Below are positions 7,781 through 16,379 of a stretch of DNA of 33,233 nucleotides, piece after piece. Origin of the DNA: Bacillota bacterium. Lineage in GTDB: Bacteria; Vulcanimicrobiota; JAJTBE01. Numbering within the stretch: position 1 is the stretch's first letter; each line of letters starts with the position of its first letter. The position numbers and the translations under genes were made by a program. The stretch spans positions 1 through 33,233 of the forward strand of contig JAJTBE010000206.1 of assembly GCA_021287065.1 (NCBI GenBank). The letters run 5' to 3'. The notes beneath the pieces were generated by a model. That model was not told the origin of the DNA, ran no database searches, and saw nothing but the letters and a program-made list of their open reading frames with translations.

Positions 7781-8008
7781 ATGAGCAGAAAATCTCACCA
7801 TGTAGTTCATGATCCTAATGGAGGATGGAATGTAAAAAAAGGAGGCGGCGAAAGAGCAATCAAGCATTTTGATGAAAAAAAAAGTGCGGTGGATGCAGCG
7901 AGAATTATTAGTCAAAATCAGCAATCAGAACTTTATATTCATGGTATGAATGGACAAATTCAACAAAAAGACAGCCATGGTAACGATCCTTTTCCTCCTC
8001 CCGGTTAG
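7781..8008 (+). CDS. DUF2188 family small protein
   Basis: The product has 75 residues. The pattern is that of DUF2188 as I know it: HHVVHDPNGGWNVKKGGG at the start, an AVDAARIISQNQQSELYIHG core, then a conserved-looking end SHGNDPFPPPG. Proteins of this family are short, basic and often found in variable regions; their role is not established. GAGGTGAC precedes the ATG at good spacing. The gene and its neighbour are AT-rich with many AAA and TTT codons, unlike the flanking operons, suggesting transfer. It is probably co-transcribed with the next gene 94 bases downstream. Confidence 0.85.
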   Translation: MSRKSHHVVHDPNGGWNVKKGGGERAIKHFDEKKSAVDAARIISQNQQSELYIHGMNGQIQQKDSHGNDPFPPPG

Positions 8009-8102
8009 TTGGTATATATGTGTTTTTGAAATTTTGCATTTATAATATCATGCTACTTATTTTATATGCGATTTTTAAATTCATAAAACAGGAGGATTAA
8101 TA

Positions 8103-8480
8103 ATGGGTGAAAATTATAGTCAAAATTCAATATCAGAGAAAGAAGAAAATATATTAAATGTTCAGGATTCAGGAAAAGAGGTTTGTAGGTCTCTGAAGTC
8201 ACGCGTTGAATGGGTCCTGAAAATTTATCCTGAATCAAGGAATGATGACAGGCTTCTTGCTTGGTTGCTTTGGAAAGATTACTATCCTGAAGCGTTTGAA
8301 AAAAAAGGAGTTGAAGACGTACTAACATTAGAAGGTTTTAAAAAATTGCCGAAAAGTTATGACATTCAAAGGTATAGAGCCCATATCCAAAACAAGTTAG
8401 GTCGTTATCGCTCATGTGATGTTGTGCAGAGTTTTAGAGATACTCAGCAACAAGATTGGCATGATGAAATGCAGAAATAA
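8103..8480 (+). CDS. Hypothetical protein, unknown function
   Basis: I do not recognise this 125-residue protein with confidence. The start has a strong AGGAGGATTAATA site. The first ~30 residues are polar; the middle (SRVEWVLKIYPES, then LLAWLLWKDYYPEAF) looks helical. The final part includes SYDIQRYRAHIQNKLGRY, which faintly recalls short proteins of phages and integrative elements that have an R..R.KIQN..G.Y motif. No membrane segment or signal peptide is seen. It follows the DUF2188 gene in the same AT-rich islet. Confidence 0.75.
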   Translation: MGENYSQNSISEKEENILNVQDSGKEVCRSLKSRVEWVLKIYPESRNDDRLLAWLLWKDYYPEAFEKKGVEDVLTLEGFKKLPKSYDIQRYRAHIQNKLGRYRSCDVVQSFRDTQQQDWHDEMQK

Positions 8481-8790
8481 AATTTTATCATATACATACT
8501 CTTTTTACCGGGATGAATAAAATATGTTAAAATGTTTAATAAAACATTCCGGGATGCAAATTTATTGTTTGTACGAACAGTGATCTTCTGTTTCTATTCC
8601 CGACAAAAATTACATCTTTCACCTTCACTTCGCCTTATAATATCCTGATATGGAACTTTTCCGGTATTTTATCCACCGATATATAAACACTGTCTGTGCA
8701 GGGTTTAACCGGTATTGCTCTAATTATTAACCGGTTCGGTTAATTTGGTTTATATGCCGGAATCCAAAAATCTGTGAAGTGAGGCGGATT
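8481..8790 (+). promoter_or_regulatory. Intergenic leader with repeated TTAACCGG sites
   Basis: No gene is seen. A small hairpin AATGTTT/AAACATT lies at 8531-8548. TTAACCGG occurs at 8705-8712 and again at 8727-8734, 22 bases apart (two helix turns), and TTAACCG/CGGTTAA at 8727-8743 makes an inverted repeat just before the DUF362 gene. The same word in reverse (CCGGTTAA) occurs at 9716-9723 between that gene and the next, suggesting an operator for this operon. Confidence 0.4.
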
Positions 8791-9714
8791 ATGAGCGACG
8801 GAATCAACAGAAGAGATTTACTTATCAAGGCAGCTGCCCTTGGTTTATCAGTGGCGGGTATTGAACTTTTATCCAACACTGATTTACTCAGAATGGTTGA
8901 AACTGCTGAGGCAGCGGGAAAACCTGTGGTTGCAGTGGCAAGCAAGGGGTCGGTTACTTCCATGGTTGTCAAGGTTGTTGATAAACTGGGCGGAATGAGC
9001 CGTTTTGTAAAAAAAGGTGCAAAAGTTGTAATTAAACCCAATATCGGCTGGGCGAGAAATCCCGAACAGGCGGCAAACACCAACCCACAGGTGGTTGAAA
9101 CCCTAATCAGCCTCTGTAAAAAAGCAGGAGCATCATCTGTTTCTATATATGAATTTGCCTGCGATAGCTCTGTTATGACTTTCAGAGACAGTGGGATCGG
9201 CGAAGTCTGTACGAGAACCTCGGTTCCGCTGATTTCAGCCCACGAAAGCAAATATTACACCAAATACAGCGTGCCCAGAGGCAAAATCCTCAAACAGGTT
9301 GATGCGGTAAAAGCTATTATGGAAGCGGACTGCTTTATAAATGTGCCTGTGGTAAAGGTGCATGGCGGATCCGGTGTTTCCCTTGCTATGAAAAACCACA
9401 TGGGCAGTATTCTGGACAGGGGCGAGTTCCACAGAAAGGGACTTCATCAGTGCATAGCCGACCTTGCCACCATTATGCGCCCCCACCTCAATGTTGCTGA
9501 TGCTTCAAGAGTTCTGCTGACCCACGGTCCCAAAGGTCCCGGACAGGTCAGAAAAGACAATAAGATCTTTGCTTCAACCGACATTGTCGCTATAGATGCC
9601 TGCGGAGCCAAACTTCTGGGGTTCGAACCCATGCGTGTCGATCACATAAGAATGGCTACGGAAATGGGAATCGGCCAGGGAGACCTTGCCAAAGTCAGCG
9701 TCATTGAAGTTTAA
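8791..9714 (+). CDS. Tat-exported DUF362 domain protein
   Basis: The 307-residue product begins with a twin-arginine signal (NRRDLLIKAAALGLSVAG, then a cleavage-like EAAGK), so it is probably folded in the cytoplasm and exported. The rest matches DUF362: VVIKPNIGWARNP, then a core with NVPVVKVHGG, AMKNHMGSILDRGEFHR and a late AIDACGAKLLGF. DUF362 proteins usually sit beside ferredoxin-type partners, as here, but their reaction is not defined. This copy has no ferredoxin domain of its own. ATG 8791 is chosen because GTGAGG precedes it; an earlier ATG at 8779 lies upstream of that site. It is probably in an operon with the iron-sulfur fusion 130 bases downstream. Confidence 0.9.
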   Translation: MSDGINRRDLLIKAAALGLSVAGIELLSNTDLLRMVETAEAAGKPVVAVASKGSVTSMVVKVVDKLGGMSRFVKKGAKVVIKPNIGWARNPEQAANTNPQVVETLISLCKKAGASSVSIYEFACDSSVMTFRDSGIGEVCTRTSVPLISAHESKYYTKYSVPRGKILKQVDAVKAIMEADCFINVPVVKVHGGSGVSLAMKNHMGSILDRGEFHRKGLHQCIADLATIMRPHLNVADASRVLLTHGPKGPGQVRKDNKIFASTDIVAIDACGAKLLGFEPMRVDHIRMATEMGIGQGDLAKVSVIEV

Positions 9715-9844
9715 ACCGGTTAAATTTCAACAGTTCAATAATAATTTCAATAACTGATCTTATAATATTGTCAGGAGAAAATCCGGTATTCAGATAACCG
9801 GGCTTCAACAACATCCTGTAAGATTGGATTTCTATTAAAAGCTG

Positions 9845-11443
9845 GTGCGGACCATGAAAACCAGAAGAAGAATAGTTCAGCTTCTCATCTTTTTGCTGTT
9901 CATTTTTATATTCTTTAAAACCACATACCCTTATGATGAACGGTTTGTTAATGTCTTTATGAGGTTTTCCCCTCTCAACTCAGTCTTTCCGGCAATGTTT
10001 GGCAGTGTGGGGAAGTATCTGCTCATAAGCGCCGGAGTGCTTGTTCTGACAATCTTCCTCGGAAGGTTTTTCTGCGGATGGGTATGCCCAATGGGAACCA
10101 CCATCGATATAGGAGAAAAACTTACAGGAAGCTCTGACAATAAAAAAGGGCAGAAAAAATTCGGCTGGATCCGCTATTTTCTTCTTGTGTTTATCCTCGC
10201 CTCCGCGGCACTTGGCCTCAACACAGCGTTCATGTTCGAACCCATGTCTTTGTCTTATAGGTTTTATACCTTCTGCATATTCCCCGCAGCAGATATTTTC
10301 TGGAGATTTCTGCAGACAAGGTTTGACTCCCTGTCCTCAGTTTCACTCAGCCAGATTCCGGTGAGTTATGTAATCGGTGTCCCTTATTTCTTTGTGTTTC
10401 TCGGTATAATTCTCCTCGGCAGATACTACAGACGCTTCTGGTGCCGTGATTTATGCCCCCTTGGCGCTCTTTTTTCCATATTTGGCAGATTCTCTGTTTT
10501 GCAGAAAAAAGTAAGTGATGCCTGCACAGGCTGCGGAAAATGCACGAGAAAATGCAAAATGGGAGCTATACCTGAAGATTACCGGGATTTTTCCGTTACC
10601 GACTGCATCTATTGCTTCGACTGTGTAAAAGAATGCCCCGTAAAGGCAATCAGCTTCAAGGTTGATAAACCGAAGGATTTAAACTCGCTGATTCCTGATA
10701 TGACAAAATTCATAAAAGGTAAAAAACACAGTCCCGCCGATGTTTCATCCGGTTTTACCCGCCGTAATTTCCTCGAAGCTGTGGGCTTTGGTGCGGTTAC
10801 TACTATGGTTCTGAAAAGAGATCATCAGAAAATCCACCCCAACCAGAGACTTATCAGACCTCCCGCAGCTCTTCCCGAAGAACAGTTCAACCAGACCTGC
10901 ATCCGCTGCGGTGAATGCATGAAAACCTGTCTTACAAACGGACTTCAGCCATGTGTTACAGAAGCTGGGGTTGAGGGGTTCATGACTCCGAGACTAATCC
11001 CCGCAGCAGGCTATTGTGAGGAAAAATGCGAAATGTGCGGTGAAATTTGTCCCACAGGCGCAATACAGAAGTTTGGCGTTGCCGATAAACCCCACATCAA
11101 ACTCGGGCTTGCCAACATCAACCGCAGCACCTGCCTCGTTTGGCTCCGGGAAGAAGATTGCATGGTCTGTGATGAACATTGTTCGTATCGGGCTATCTAC
11201 TGGAAAGAAGTTCAGGGAAAATTCAGACCCTATGTGGATAACGAAAGATGCGTGGGCTGCGGTATGTGCGAAAACAAATGTCCCGTAAAACCTGAAGCTG
11301 CAATTACTGTACAGTCTCAGGGCGAACACAGGGTAAAACTGCAGCCTGGCCAGACCTGGGCGCAGATTAACCCAATCCCCGAACAGACAAAATCGGACAA
11401 ATTCCACGACAGACCCTCAAACTCAGATATGCCGTATAAATAG
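9845..11443 (+). CDS. NapH-NapG-like polyferredoxin fusion, membrane-bound
   Basis: The 532-residue protein looks like a quinol-oxidising electron carrier. The first ~215 residues are membrane-spanning and hold the NapH-type CGWVCPMG (Cys77, Cys81) and CRDLCPLG (Cys200, Cys204) motifs. Two ferredoxin sites follow (Cys227-237 and Cys254-264). At 305-315 there is an internal twin-arginine motif, TRRNFLEAVGF, followed by a NapG-like part with Cys clusters near 352-362, 391-402, 439-446 and 469-479. NapH and NapG are normally separate, NapG being Tat-exported; here they are joined with the Tat motif in the middle. The start is GTG 9845 or ATG 9854, neither with a strong ribosome site. No nitrate or nitrite reductase is nearby; the partner is likely the DUF362 protein upstream. 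Confidence 0.9.
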   Translation: MRTMKTRRRIVQLLIFLLFIFIFFKTTYPYDERFVNVFMRFSPLNSVFPAMFGSVGKYLLISAGVLVLTIFLGRFFCGWVCPMGTTIDIGEKLTGSSDNKKGQKKFGWIRYFLLVFILASAALGLNTAFMFEPMSLSYRFYTFCIFPAADIFWRFLQTRFDSLSSVSLSQIPVSYVIGVPYFFVFLGIILLGRYYRRFWCRDLCPLGALFSIFGRFSVLQKKVSDACTGCGKCTRKCKMGAIPEDYRDFSVTDCIYCFDCVKECPVKAISFKVDKPKDLNSLIPDMTKFIKGKKHSPADVSSGFTRRNFLEAVGFGAVTTMVLKRDHQKIHPNQRLIRPPAALPEEQFNQTCIRCGECMKTCLTNGLQPCVTEAGVEGFMTPRLIPAAGYCEEKCEMCGEICPTGAIQKFGVADKPHIKLGLANINRSTCLVWLREEDCMVCDEHCSYRAIYWKEVQGKFRPYVDNERCVGCGMCENKCPVKPEAAITVQSQGEHRVKLQPGQTWAQINPIPEQTKSDKFHDRPSNSDMPYK

Positions 11444-11547
11444 GGAATATAGTGTTAAAAATCAATCTTCGCCAAACCCCGGCATTTAGAAAAAGGCATA
11501 AAGTGGAAAAATGATGCAATGAAAAACTCATCTCTCTCTTATACCCA

Positions 11548-11780
11548 ATGCCCATGAATTAAGGCATGGATTGGTATTATCGATCACGAGTATTGGAATG
11601 GTTCGCCAAGCTCCCAGAGAAAACTTTTTGAAAAAAGTTTCCTCCGGACCTCCTTCCCAAAACTTTTAAATTGGGGGACCGACCAGGGGGTGGGGACCGA
11701 CGGCGGACCGTTGGGATTTGTGGACCGTCAGAAGAAACCACAGTTTTTTTCCAAAAAAGCAGGTTTCTCCAGGATCCGGT
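11548..11780 (-). repeat. Composite repeat element, inverted copy R4
   Basis: This is the only copy in reverse orientation. It starts at the family's right end (ATGCCCATGAATTAAGG), passes through hairpin 2 (ACTTTTTGAAAAAAGT core) and the CAAAACTTTTAAATTGGGGG block, and fades in a degenerate hairpin 1 before reaching a left end. It fills the gap between the convergent ends of the iron-sulfur fusion and the GT9 gene and may serve as their terminator. Confidence 0.85.
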
Positions 11781-11789
11781 AAAAATGCC

Positions 11790-12863
11790 CTATCCCTGCC
11801 TCAGAACCTCTTCTGCCGCTTTTACCACCATTTCCTCCGGTATAGCTTCATAGCATTTGAAGCGCGGGCAGTCTGCTTTTACGCATTTCAGGTCGCAGGG
11901 TATGTTTTCCAGTCTTACGATTTTGTGCCGGCAGTTGTATGGCGCCCATCTTTTTGGGAAATCTTCTTTGAGGCCATATATTCCCACAACGGGAGTTCCT
12001 ACAGCGGCGGCGATGTGCATGGGTCCTGAGTCGGGACATACGAATAGATTGCATCGTTTTGCTATGGCGGCCATCTGTTTGATGTTAGTTTTACCGGCTA
12101 CGGAAATCGAAGGTGCTTTTGTGTAACTTCTGATTTCGTCCACAAGCTTTTTTTCCGAAGGTGAGCCTGTGAATACGAGTTTTGCATTAAATTTTTCCGC
12201 AAGTGAATCGCCGAAAGCTGCAAATTTTTCCACGGGCCAGCGGGTGGAATCAACGGGAAGCCCTTTGGAAGTGTGGTATCCGATGAGGAATTCCCCGTCT
12301 TTTATGCCTTCTGATTTCAGAAGATTGTCCGCATATTGCCGGGCTTCTTCGGGGATGTATATTGAAACGCTTTTATCTATAGGTTCGATTCCGAGAATTC
12401 TGAGAAAATCGAGCTGGTTTTCAACCCAATGGGTTGATTCGTCGCCCTGATCCGATTTCCGGACAAGCCTGTGGGTGAAGAGGAATGAATAGAGAAGGCG
12501 GCCATCCTGCCCGACTCTTATGGGAACCCCTGCAAGGGTGAGAAGCCATGCTTCCCGTGCCTGGCTCCAGAGGACTATTGCAAGATCATATCTGCCTTTG
12601 GTGATAAGTGAAAGCTGCTCTGTGAAATGGGCAAATCCTTTATCCATCCGGGATGGAATGGGGATTATGCTGTTTATGGCGGGATCTCCTGAAATCACAT
12701 CGACGAAAGATTCCCTGACCATTGCATCAATCCTCGCCTGCGGGTATTCAGCCCTTAGGCTTCTGAAAACGGGTATTGAGAGGAGAAGATCTCCCAATCC
12801 GCCGTGGGTGTGTATCACAAGTATGTTTTTTATTACGCTTTTTCTCGTTATTCCGATATTCAT
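11790..12863 (-). CDS. Glycosyltransferase family 9 (heptosyltransferase-like)
   Basis: GT9 enzymes transfer heptose or related sugars from ADP-sugars to lipopolysaccharide core on the cytoplasmic side. The 357-residue product shows the family start (ILVIHTHGGLGDLLLSIPVFRSL, about residues 13-35) and the nucleotide-sugar site CPDSGPMHIAAAVGTPVVG near residue 285. A Cys-rich end (CDLKCVKADCPRFKC) is also typical of many members. The start overlaps the upstream gene's stop as ATGA, so it is coupled to the membrane glycosyltransferase. It points to a surface glycan and an outer membrane, but acceptor and sugar are not defined. The product ends just before the inverted repeat R4. Confidence 0.92.
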   Translation of the reverse strand: MNIGITRKSVIKNILVIHTHGGLGDLLLSIPVFRSLRAEYPQARIDAMVRESFVDVISGDPAINSIIPIPSRMDKGFAHFTEQLSLITKGRYDLAIVLWSQAREAWLLTLAGVPIRVGQDGRLLYSFLFTHRLVRKSDQGDESTHWVENQLDFLRILGIEPIDKSVSIYIPEEARQYADNLLKSEGIKDGEFLIGYHTSKGLPVDSTRWPVEKFAAFGDSLAEKFNAKLVFTGSPSEKKLVDEIRSYTKAPSISVAGKTNIKQMAAIAKRCNLFVCPDSGPMHIAAAVGTPVVGIYGLKEDFPKRWAPYNCRHKIVRLENIPCDLKCVKADCPRFKCYEAIPEEMVVKAAEEVLRQG

Positions 12864-14404
12864 GCCGTCTTTTTCTCAGTAAACAGATTTTTGAAGATGC
12901 CCGTAATTTCTTTTCTTCTTGTGAATAGTATTATACCTGTTGTAATGATAAAAGCAATAATCGTGATGATTAGCCCTTCCTTGAACATGCTGTTGTCAAA
13001 AAAGAAAAATATGATGAGAATCGGCAGATACAGAAGATAAACCAGCAGTGGATTTTTAACTTTACAGAATCCTATAGCCGCCGTCATAATCATAAGAGGC
13101 ATAACCGGAGCCTGATGCCTGTAGGCAGTCTGCATAATCACAATCAGAATGCCTATGTATTGAACAAGGACGGCGCCCACCACAAGCACATCCCTGAATT
13201 TTTCCCTTATGCCGTGCCAGATACCCACAAAAAAGAATGGAAGGAAAATATACCACAGCCATTTTCCCGGATAAACCCAGTAAAACACATTTTCCCAGGT
13301 ATCCTGCAGATCTCTCCACGGAATCGGGCTTACAAATATTCGCATACAGTTTTTTGCCAGACGCTTTGGTGAAAAGACCCTGCCTTCCTCCAGACCTGCG
13401 CCCTCAGCTCCGCCGCCTTCACCCTGAACCCTCGCCACTTTCGAACCTGCCTGCATTTTAGCCACTTTGTAAAAAATATACAAAAACGGTGAAGCAGCCA
13501 CAATAAATATGGCAAAGTAAACAAGTCTTTTTGAAGGTTCCTTTGGAGCGCCTACAACGATATAATAAAAGAATATAGCTCCGCCAATGGATGCTCCGGC
13601 GTATGTTCTGTTTATAAATTCAAAAGCCACTGCCAGAACCGCAATCAGAAGATACCACTTGTTGCCCGTTTTCGTATATTTGATAAAATACCAGATGCTG
13701 TAAACCACAAGAAGGGCAATAAGAACATCCTTGAATAGAAATCCTGTGAAAAACATAAGGTAAGAATCAAGAGCGCAAATTATAGCTGCAAGCCTTGCAG
13801 GCTTTGCTCCGAATGAAATCCAGGCAATAAAATATATAAAGATGGGGATCATCGCCCCCAGAAGACAGTTTATAATCTTTCCGAAAAGTCCGTTGTATCC
13901 GCAAAGGTAGTAAATAAAAGCTACGAATACATTGTAACCTATATGAATGCTTCGTCTGTAGAGAAAAATCTCCTGAGGCTGCAAAAGCTTCCCTGATTTC
14001 CACGCTTCCGCTATAGCTTTGCCGGACTCGTCATAATAAACATCGTCGCTTCCCCTTGCATAAACATACTTGAAGAAAAACCCGCCGGCGCCGTTGTCTA
14101 TGGAGTTCCAATGGACCATAAGCATAAAAACAAGGCGGATAATCAGAGCTGTTATAAAAATAATCAGCAGAAACTTCACTGCAGGCATTCCCGGTTTATC
14201 TCCCGCCTCTTCAGGGGGCTTCTCTCTGAAAGCTGAAGGATCAGGGGTTCTCACAATAATGATAATGCACGCCGCCAGAAGAACCGAGAAAAGAACAATA
14301 AACTTAGCCCAGTCGTTGCTGATTATAAACGGCATCATAAACAGAACCGCAATCAGAACTGCAGCCGGCAGAAAGTATCTCTTTATGTTAATGGTTGTGG
14401 GCAT
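12860..14404 (-). CDS. Multi-pass membrane glycosyltransferase-like protein (GT-C fold, GT39/ArnT-like)
   Basis: This 514-residue membrane protein has around ten or more hydrophobic segments. After the third there is an extracytoplasmic loop with GSDDVYYDESGKAIAEAW (about 115-135), the acidic first-loop motif expected in GT-C enzymes that use polyprenyl-phosphate sugars. A Gly/Glu-rich loop (EGGGAEGAGLEEG) lies near residue 335. The C-terminus is basic. It heads a two-gene operon with the GT9 gene, overlapping by 4 bases, consistent with assembly of a surface glycan or protein glycosylation. An O-antigen polymerase-like protein is the main alternative. The exact donor and acceptor cannot be told. 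Confidence 0.8.
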   Translation of the reverse strand: MPTTINIKRYFLPAAVLIAVLFMMPFIISNDWAKFIVLFSVLLAACIIIIVRTPDPSAFREKPPEEAGDKPGMPAVKFLLIIFITALIIRLVFMLMVHWNSIDNGAGGFFFKYVYARGSDDVYYDESGKAIAEAWKSGKLLQPQEIFLYRRSIHIGYNVFVAFIYYLCGYNGLFGKIINCLLGAMIPIFIYFIAWISFGAKPARLAAIICALDSYLMFFTGFLFKDVLIALLVVYSIWYFIKYTKTGNKWYLLIAVLAVAFEFINRTYAGASIGGAIFFYYIVVGAPKEPSKRLVYFAIFIVAASPFLYIFYKVAKMQAGSKVARVQGEGGGAEGAGLEEGRVFSPKRLAKNCMRIFVSPIPWRDLQDTWENVFYWVYPGKWLWYIFLPFFFVGIWHGIREKFRDVLVVGAVLVQYIGILIVIMQTAYRHQAPVMPLMIMTAAIGFCKVKNPLLVYLLYLPILIIFFFFDNSMFKEGLIITIIAFIITTGIILFTRRKEITGIFKNLFTEKKTA

Positions 14405-14786
14405 TTATTTAAGGATTACCTTTTAATCAGGCAATGGACTTCTTCACCTCCATTTATAGTCCTCCGGGAAAATTTGAAGGTGTTAATATTTATAATGGAT
14501 TTTGTCGCTATCCCGCGATTCATATTTCCCCGGTGTTATTGCTTTTTTTGTGGTGATATGCTTGTTTGTGGTATTCTTTGTTTCTTTTTCTCTCGCCTTC
14601 CGTTTTTAATCAGCCGACAAGGAGTGTTCCCTCCTTAAATAGAATTAAACATCGGCATAAACAACATGTTATTTTACCGGAATCAGCTTTGTAAAAATCA
14701 TCTGTTTTTAGAAAGCCTGACTTTCCGGGAACTTCTATAAGATAAGATTTATATAAACAAATATCTGATTCGAAGGTGGAGTTTTT
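14405..14786. other. Divergent intergenic region
   Basis: This 382-base gap separates the divergent glycosyltransferase operon and the hydrolase gene, so it must hold both promoters. I see only a small hairpin AAGGAG/CTCCTT (14619-14636), a TTTATATAAA stretch near 14750 and a TATAAA on the minus strand near 14455, with no convincing -35 partners. No repeat-family sequence is present. Confidence 0.5.
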
Positions 14787-16379
14787 CTGAAAATCCGTCT
14801 TTTTCTCGTTTTTTCCTTTGTGCTGTTTGTGGTTGGTGTAACCGGAGCTATCTTTTTCAGACCGCAGGCAGAAGTCCGCTATGTCAGGTTTCCCGTTGAC
14901 AATGGAAAAACATGCATTGGAGCTGTCTATAAACCCACAGGAATCATACCCGGGAAAAAATATCCCGCAGTTTTTCTCATTCCCGGCATTTATACACCCC
15001 ATACCGCAATGGAAAATATTGCCTTCGAACTGACACGGCGTAATTACTTCGTTTTTTCCATATATGTGCCCGACTGGAACCCATCAGGAAATCTAAAGGT
15101 TCTCAAAAAAGGCAGGGAATACTTTTTTAAAAATTTTCCTGAGGCAGATTCGTCCAAAACCGCATATCTTGGACATTCACTCGGTGGAACAACCGCCGTT
15201 GACGCCACATATAAAAATAAGAATGCCTGGGCTGCTTCCGCAATAGGCTTTTATATCGGAGGAGAACTTAAAGCCCAGCCACCAAACCTGCTTCTTGGAA
15301 CCGGAATCTATGATGAACAGAACGGTCCGGAAAAAATGAAACTTTCCATCGGGTCCGTAACCTATGGCAAACTCAATGGGGAAGGGCGGATCGGCGATTT
15401 CAGAAAGAAAAATGTCCGGGAATTATTCTTCTCACCTTATTCAGGCCATGCCTCGGAATTATCGGATCCCTTCATCGCAAGAAAACTCGCTGAGTTTCTC
15501 TCTCTTTCATTCTTTGGAGTTACGGAAAAGAACAAGTTTATATCTTTTCCGTTTTATAAAATCTCCATAATGATGCTCCTTCTCGGAGGGTTTCTTACCG
15601 CAGTGCCTCTGATGATGCTGTTTCTGGAAAAATACGAATATCATTACAGGTTTATCTATCTGCTTCTCATACCTGCTGCAGGCATAATGCTTGTATTTGT
15701 TCCCATCAACCCTGTAGCTGTGGTGCGGATATTCGGAATACTATTTCTGGCATTTCTGTTTTCCAATTATTATATGAAAAAATATGAAAATCAGTTTCTT
15801 CAGGCATACAAAGGCTTTCTCGTATTTTTTGTAAGAGTTGCTGCTGTCGGGGTCCTGTTCGTCTTCTCGTTTATTTTCACTCAGCTTCTTTTCAGCCTCA
15901 AGCTTCTTTTCTCTTCCGGAAAATTGTTTTCTGCCTTTCCCGCATATCTGGTTGTTACTTTTCCCCTTTGCGCCTGCACTTTTATGGTGTCTTTCATCCT
16001 GCTCATCAAACAGGCTGCCTCTTGGATCTGGATTTTCCCCATTCTCCTCTGCGGCTTTCTCTATTTTCTCGAAACTATTTCCCCCGGCTGGACTATTCGC
16101 ACAGTTTTCAGAAATGGTGAGGAAATCAGACGCTTTTTCAAATTCAGGAAATCAAAAACAGTTACCCCCAAAAGCATCGCCGTACTTGTGGTATGCATCG
16201 CCGCCGCAGTATTCGCCTGGGTCTGGCTAATAAAATCAGGAATGGCAAACCCGCAGATTATGACTGATTATGTGTTATTTATTTTGAGATATTTATTGAT
16301 ACCTTTAAGCCTGACTTTATTTATTCGTTATAAAATTAAAACCGCAAAGACTAAAAAAGTCAGAAAGCTTATTGCTTAA
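14787..16379 (+). CDS. Alpha/beta hydrolase fused to a C-terminal multi-pass membrane domain
   Basis: The frame is closed by TGA at 14766, so only CTG 14787 or GTG 14820 can start it. CTG is preferred: AAGGTGGA lies 6 bases before it and the resulting N-terminus (MKIRLFLVFSFVLFVVG) is a proper signal-anchor with basic residues, which the GTG start would remove. The 530-residue product has a hydrolase domain at about 30-245 with the nucleophile elbow GHSLGG (Ser131) and a likely catalytic His in SGHASEL (His221). From about 250 on there are roughly eight membrane segments and a basic tail. Topology places the hydrolase outside the cytoplasmic membrane. The substrate is unknown; an ester or lipid is plausible. 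It stands alone, divergent from the glycosyltransferases. Confidence 0.85.
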   Translation: MKIRLFLVFSFVLFVVGVTGAIFFRPQAEVRYVRFPVDNGKTCIGAVYKPTGIIPGKKYPAVFLIPGIYTPHTAMENIAFELTRRNYFVFSIYVPDWNPSGNLKVLKKGREYFFKNFPEADSSKTAYLGHSLGGTTAVDATYKNKNAWAASAIGFYIGGELKAQPPNLLLGTGIYDEQNGPEKMKLSIGSVTYGKLNGEGRIGDFRKKNVRELFFSPYSGHASELSDPFIARKLAEFLSLSFFGVTEKNKFISFPFYKISIMMLLLGGFLTAVPLMMLFLEKYEYHYRFIYLLLIPAAGIMLVFVPINPVAVVRIFGILFLAFLFSNYYMKKYENQFLQAYKGFLVFFVRVAAVGVLFVFSFIFTQLLFSLKLLFSSGKLFSAFPAYLVVTFPLCACTFMVSFILLIKQAASWIWIFPILLCGFLYFLETISPGWTIRTVFRNGEEIRRFFKFRKSKTVTPKSIAVLVVCIAAAVFAWVWLIKSGMANPQIMTDYVLFILRYLLIPLSLTLFIRYKIKTAKTKKVRKLIA

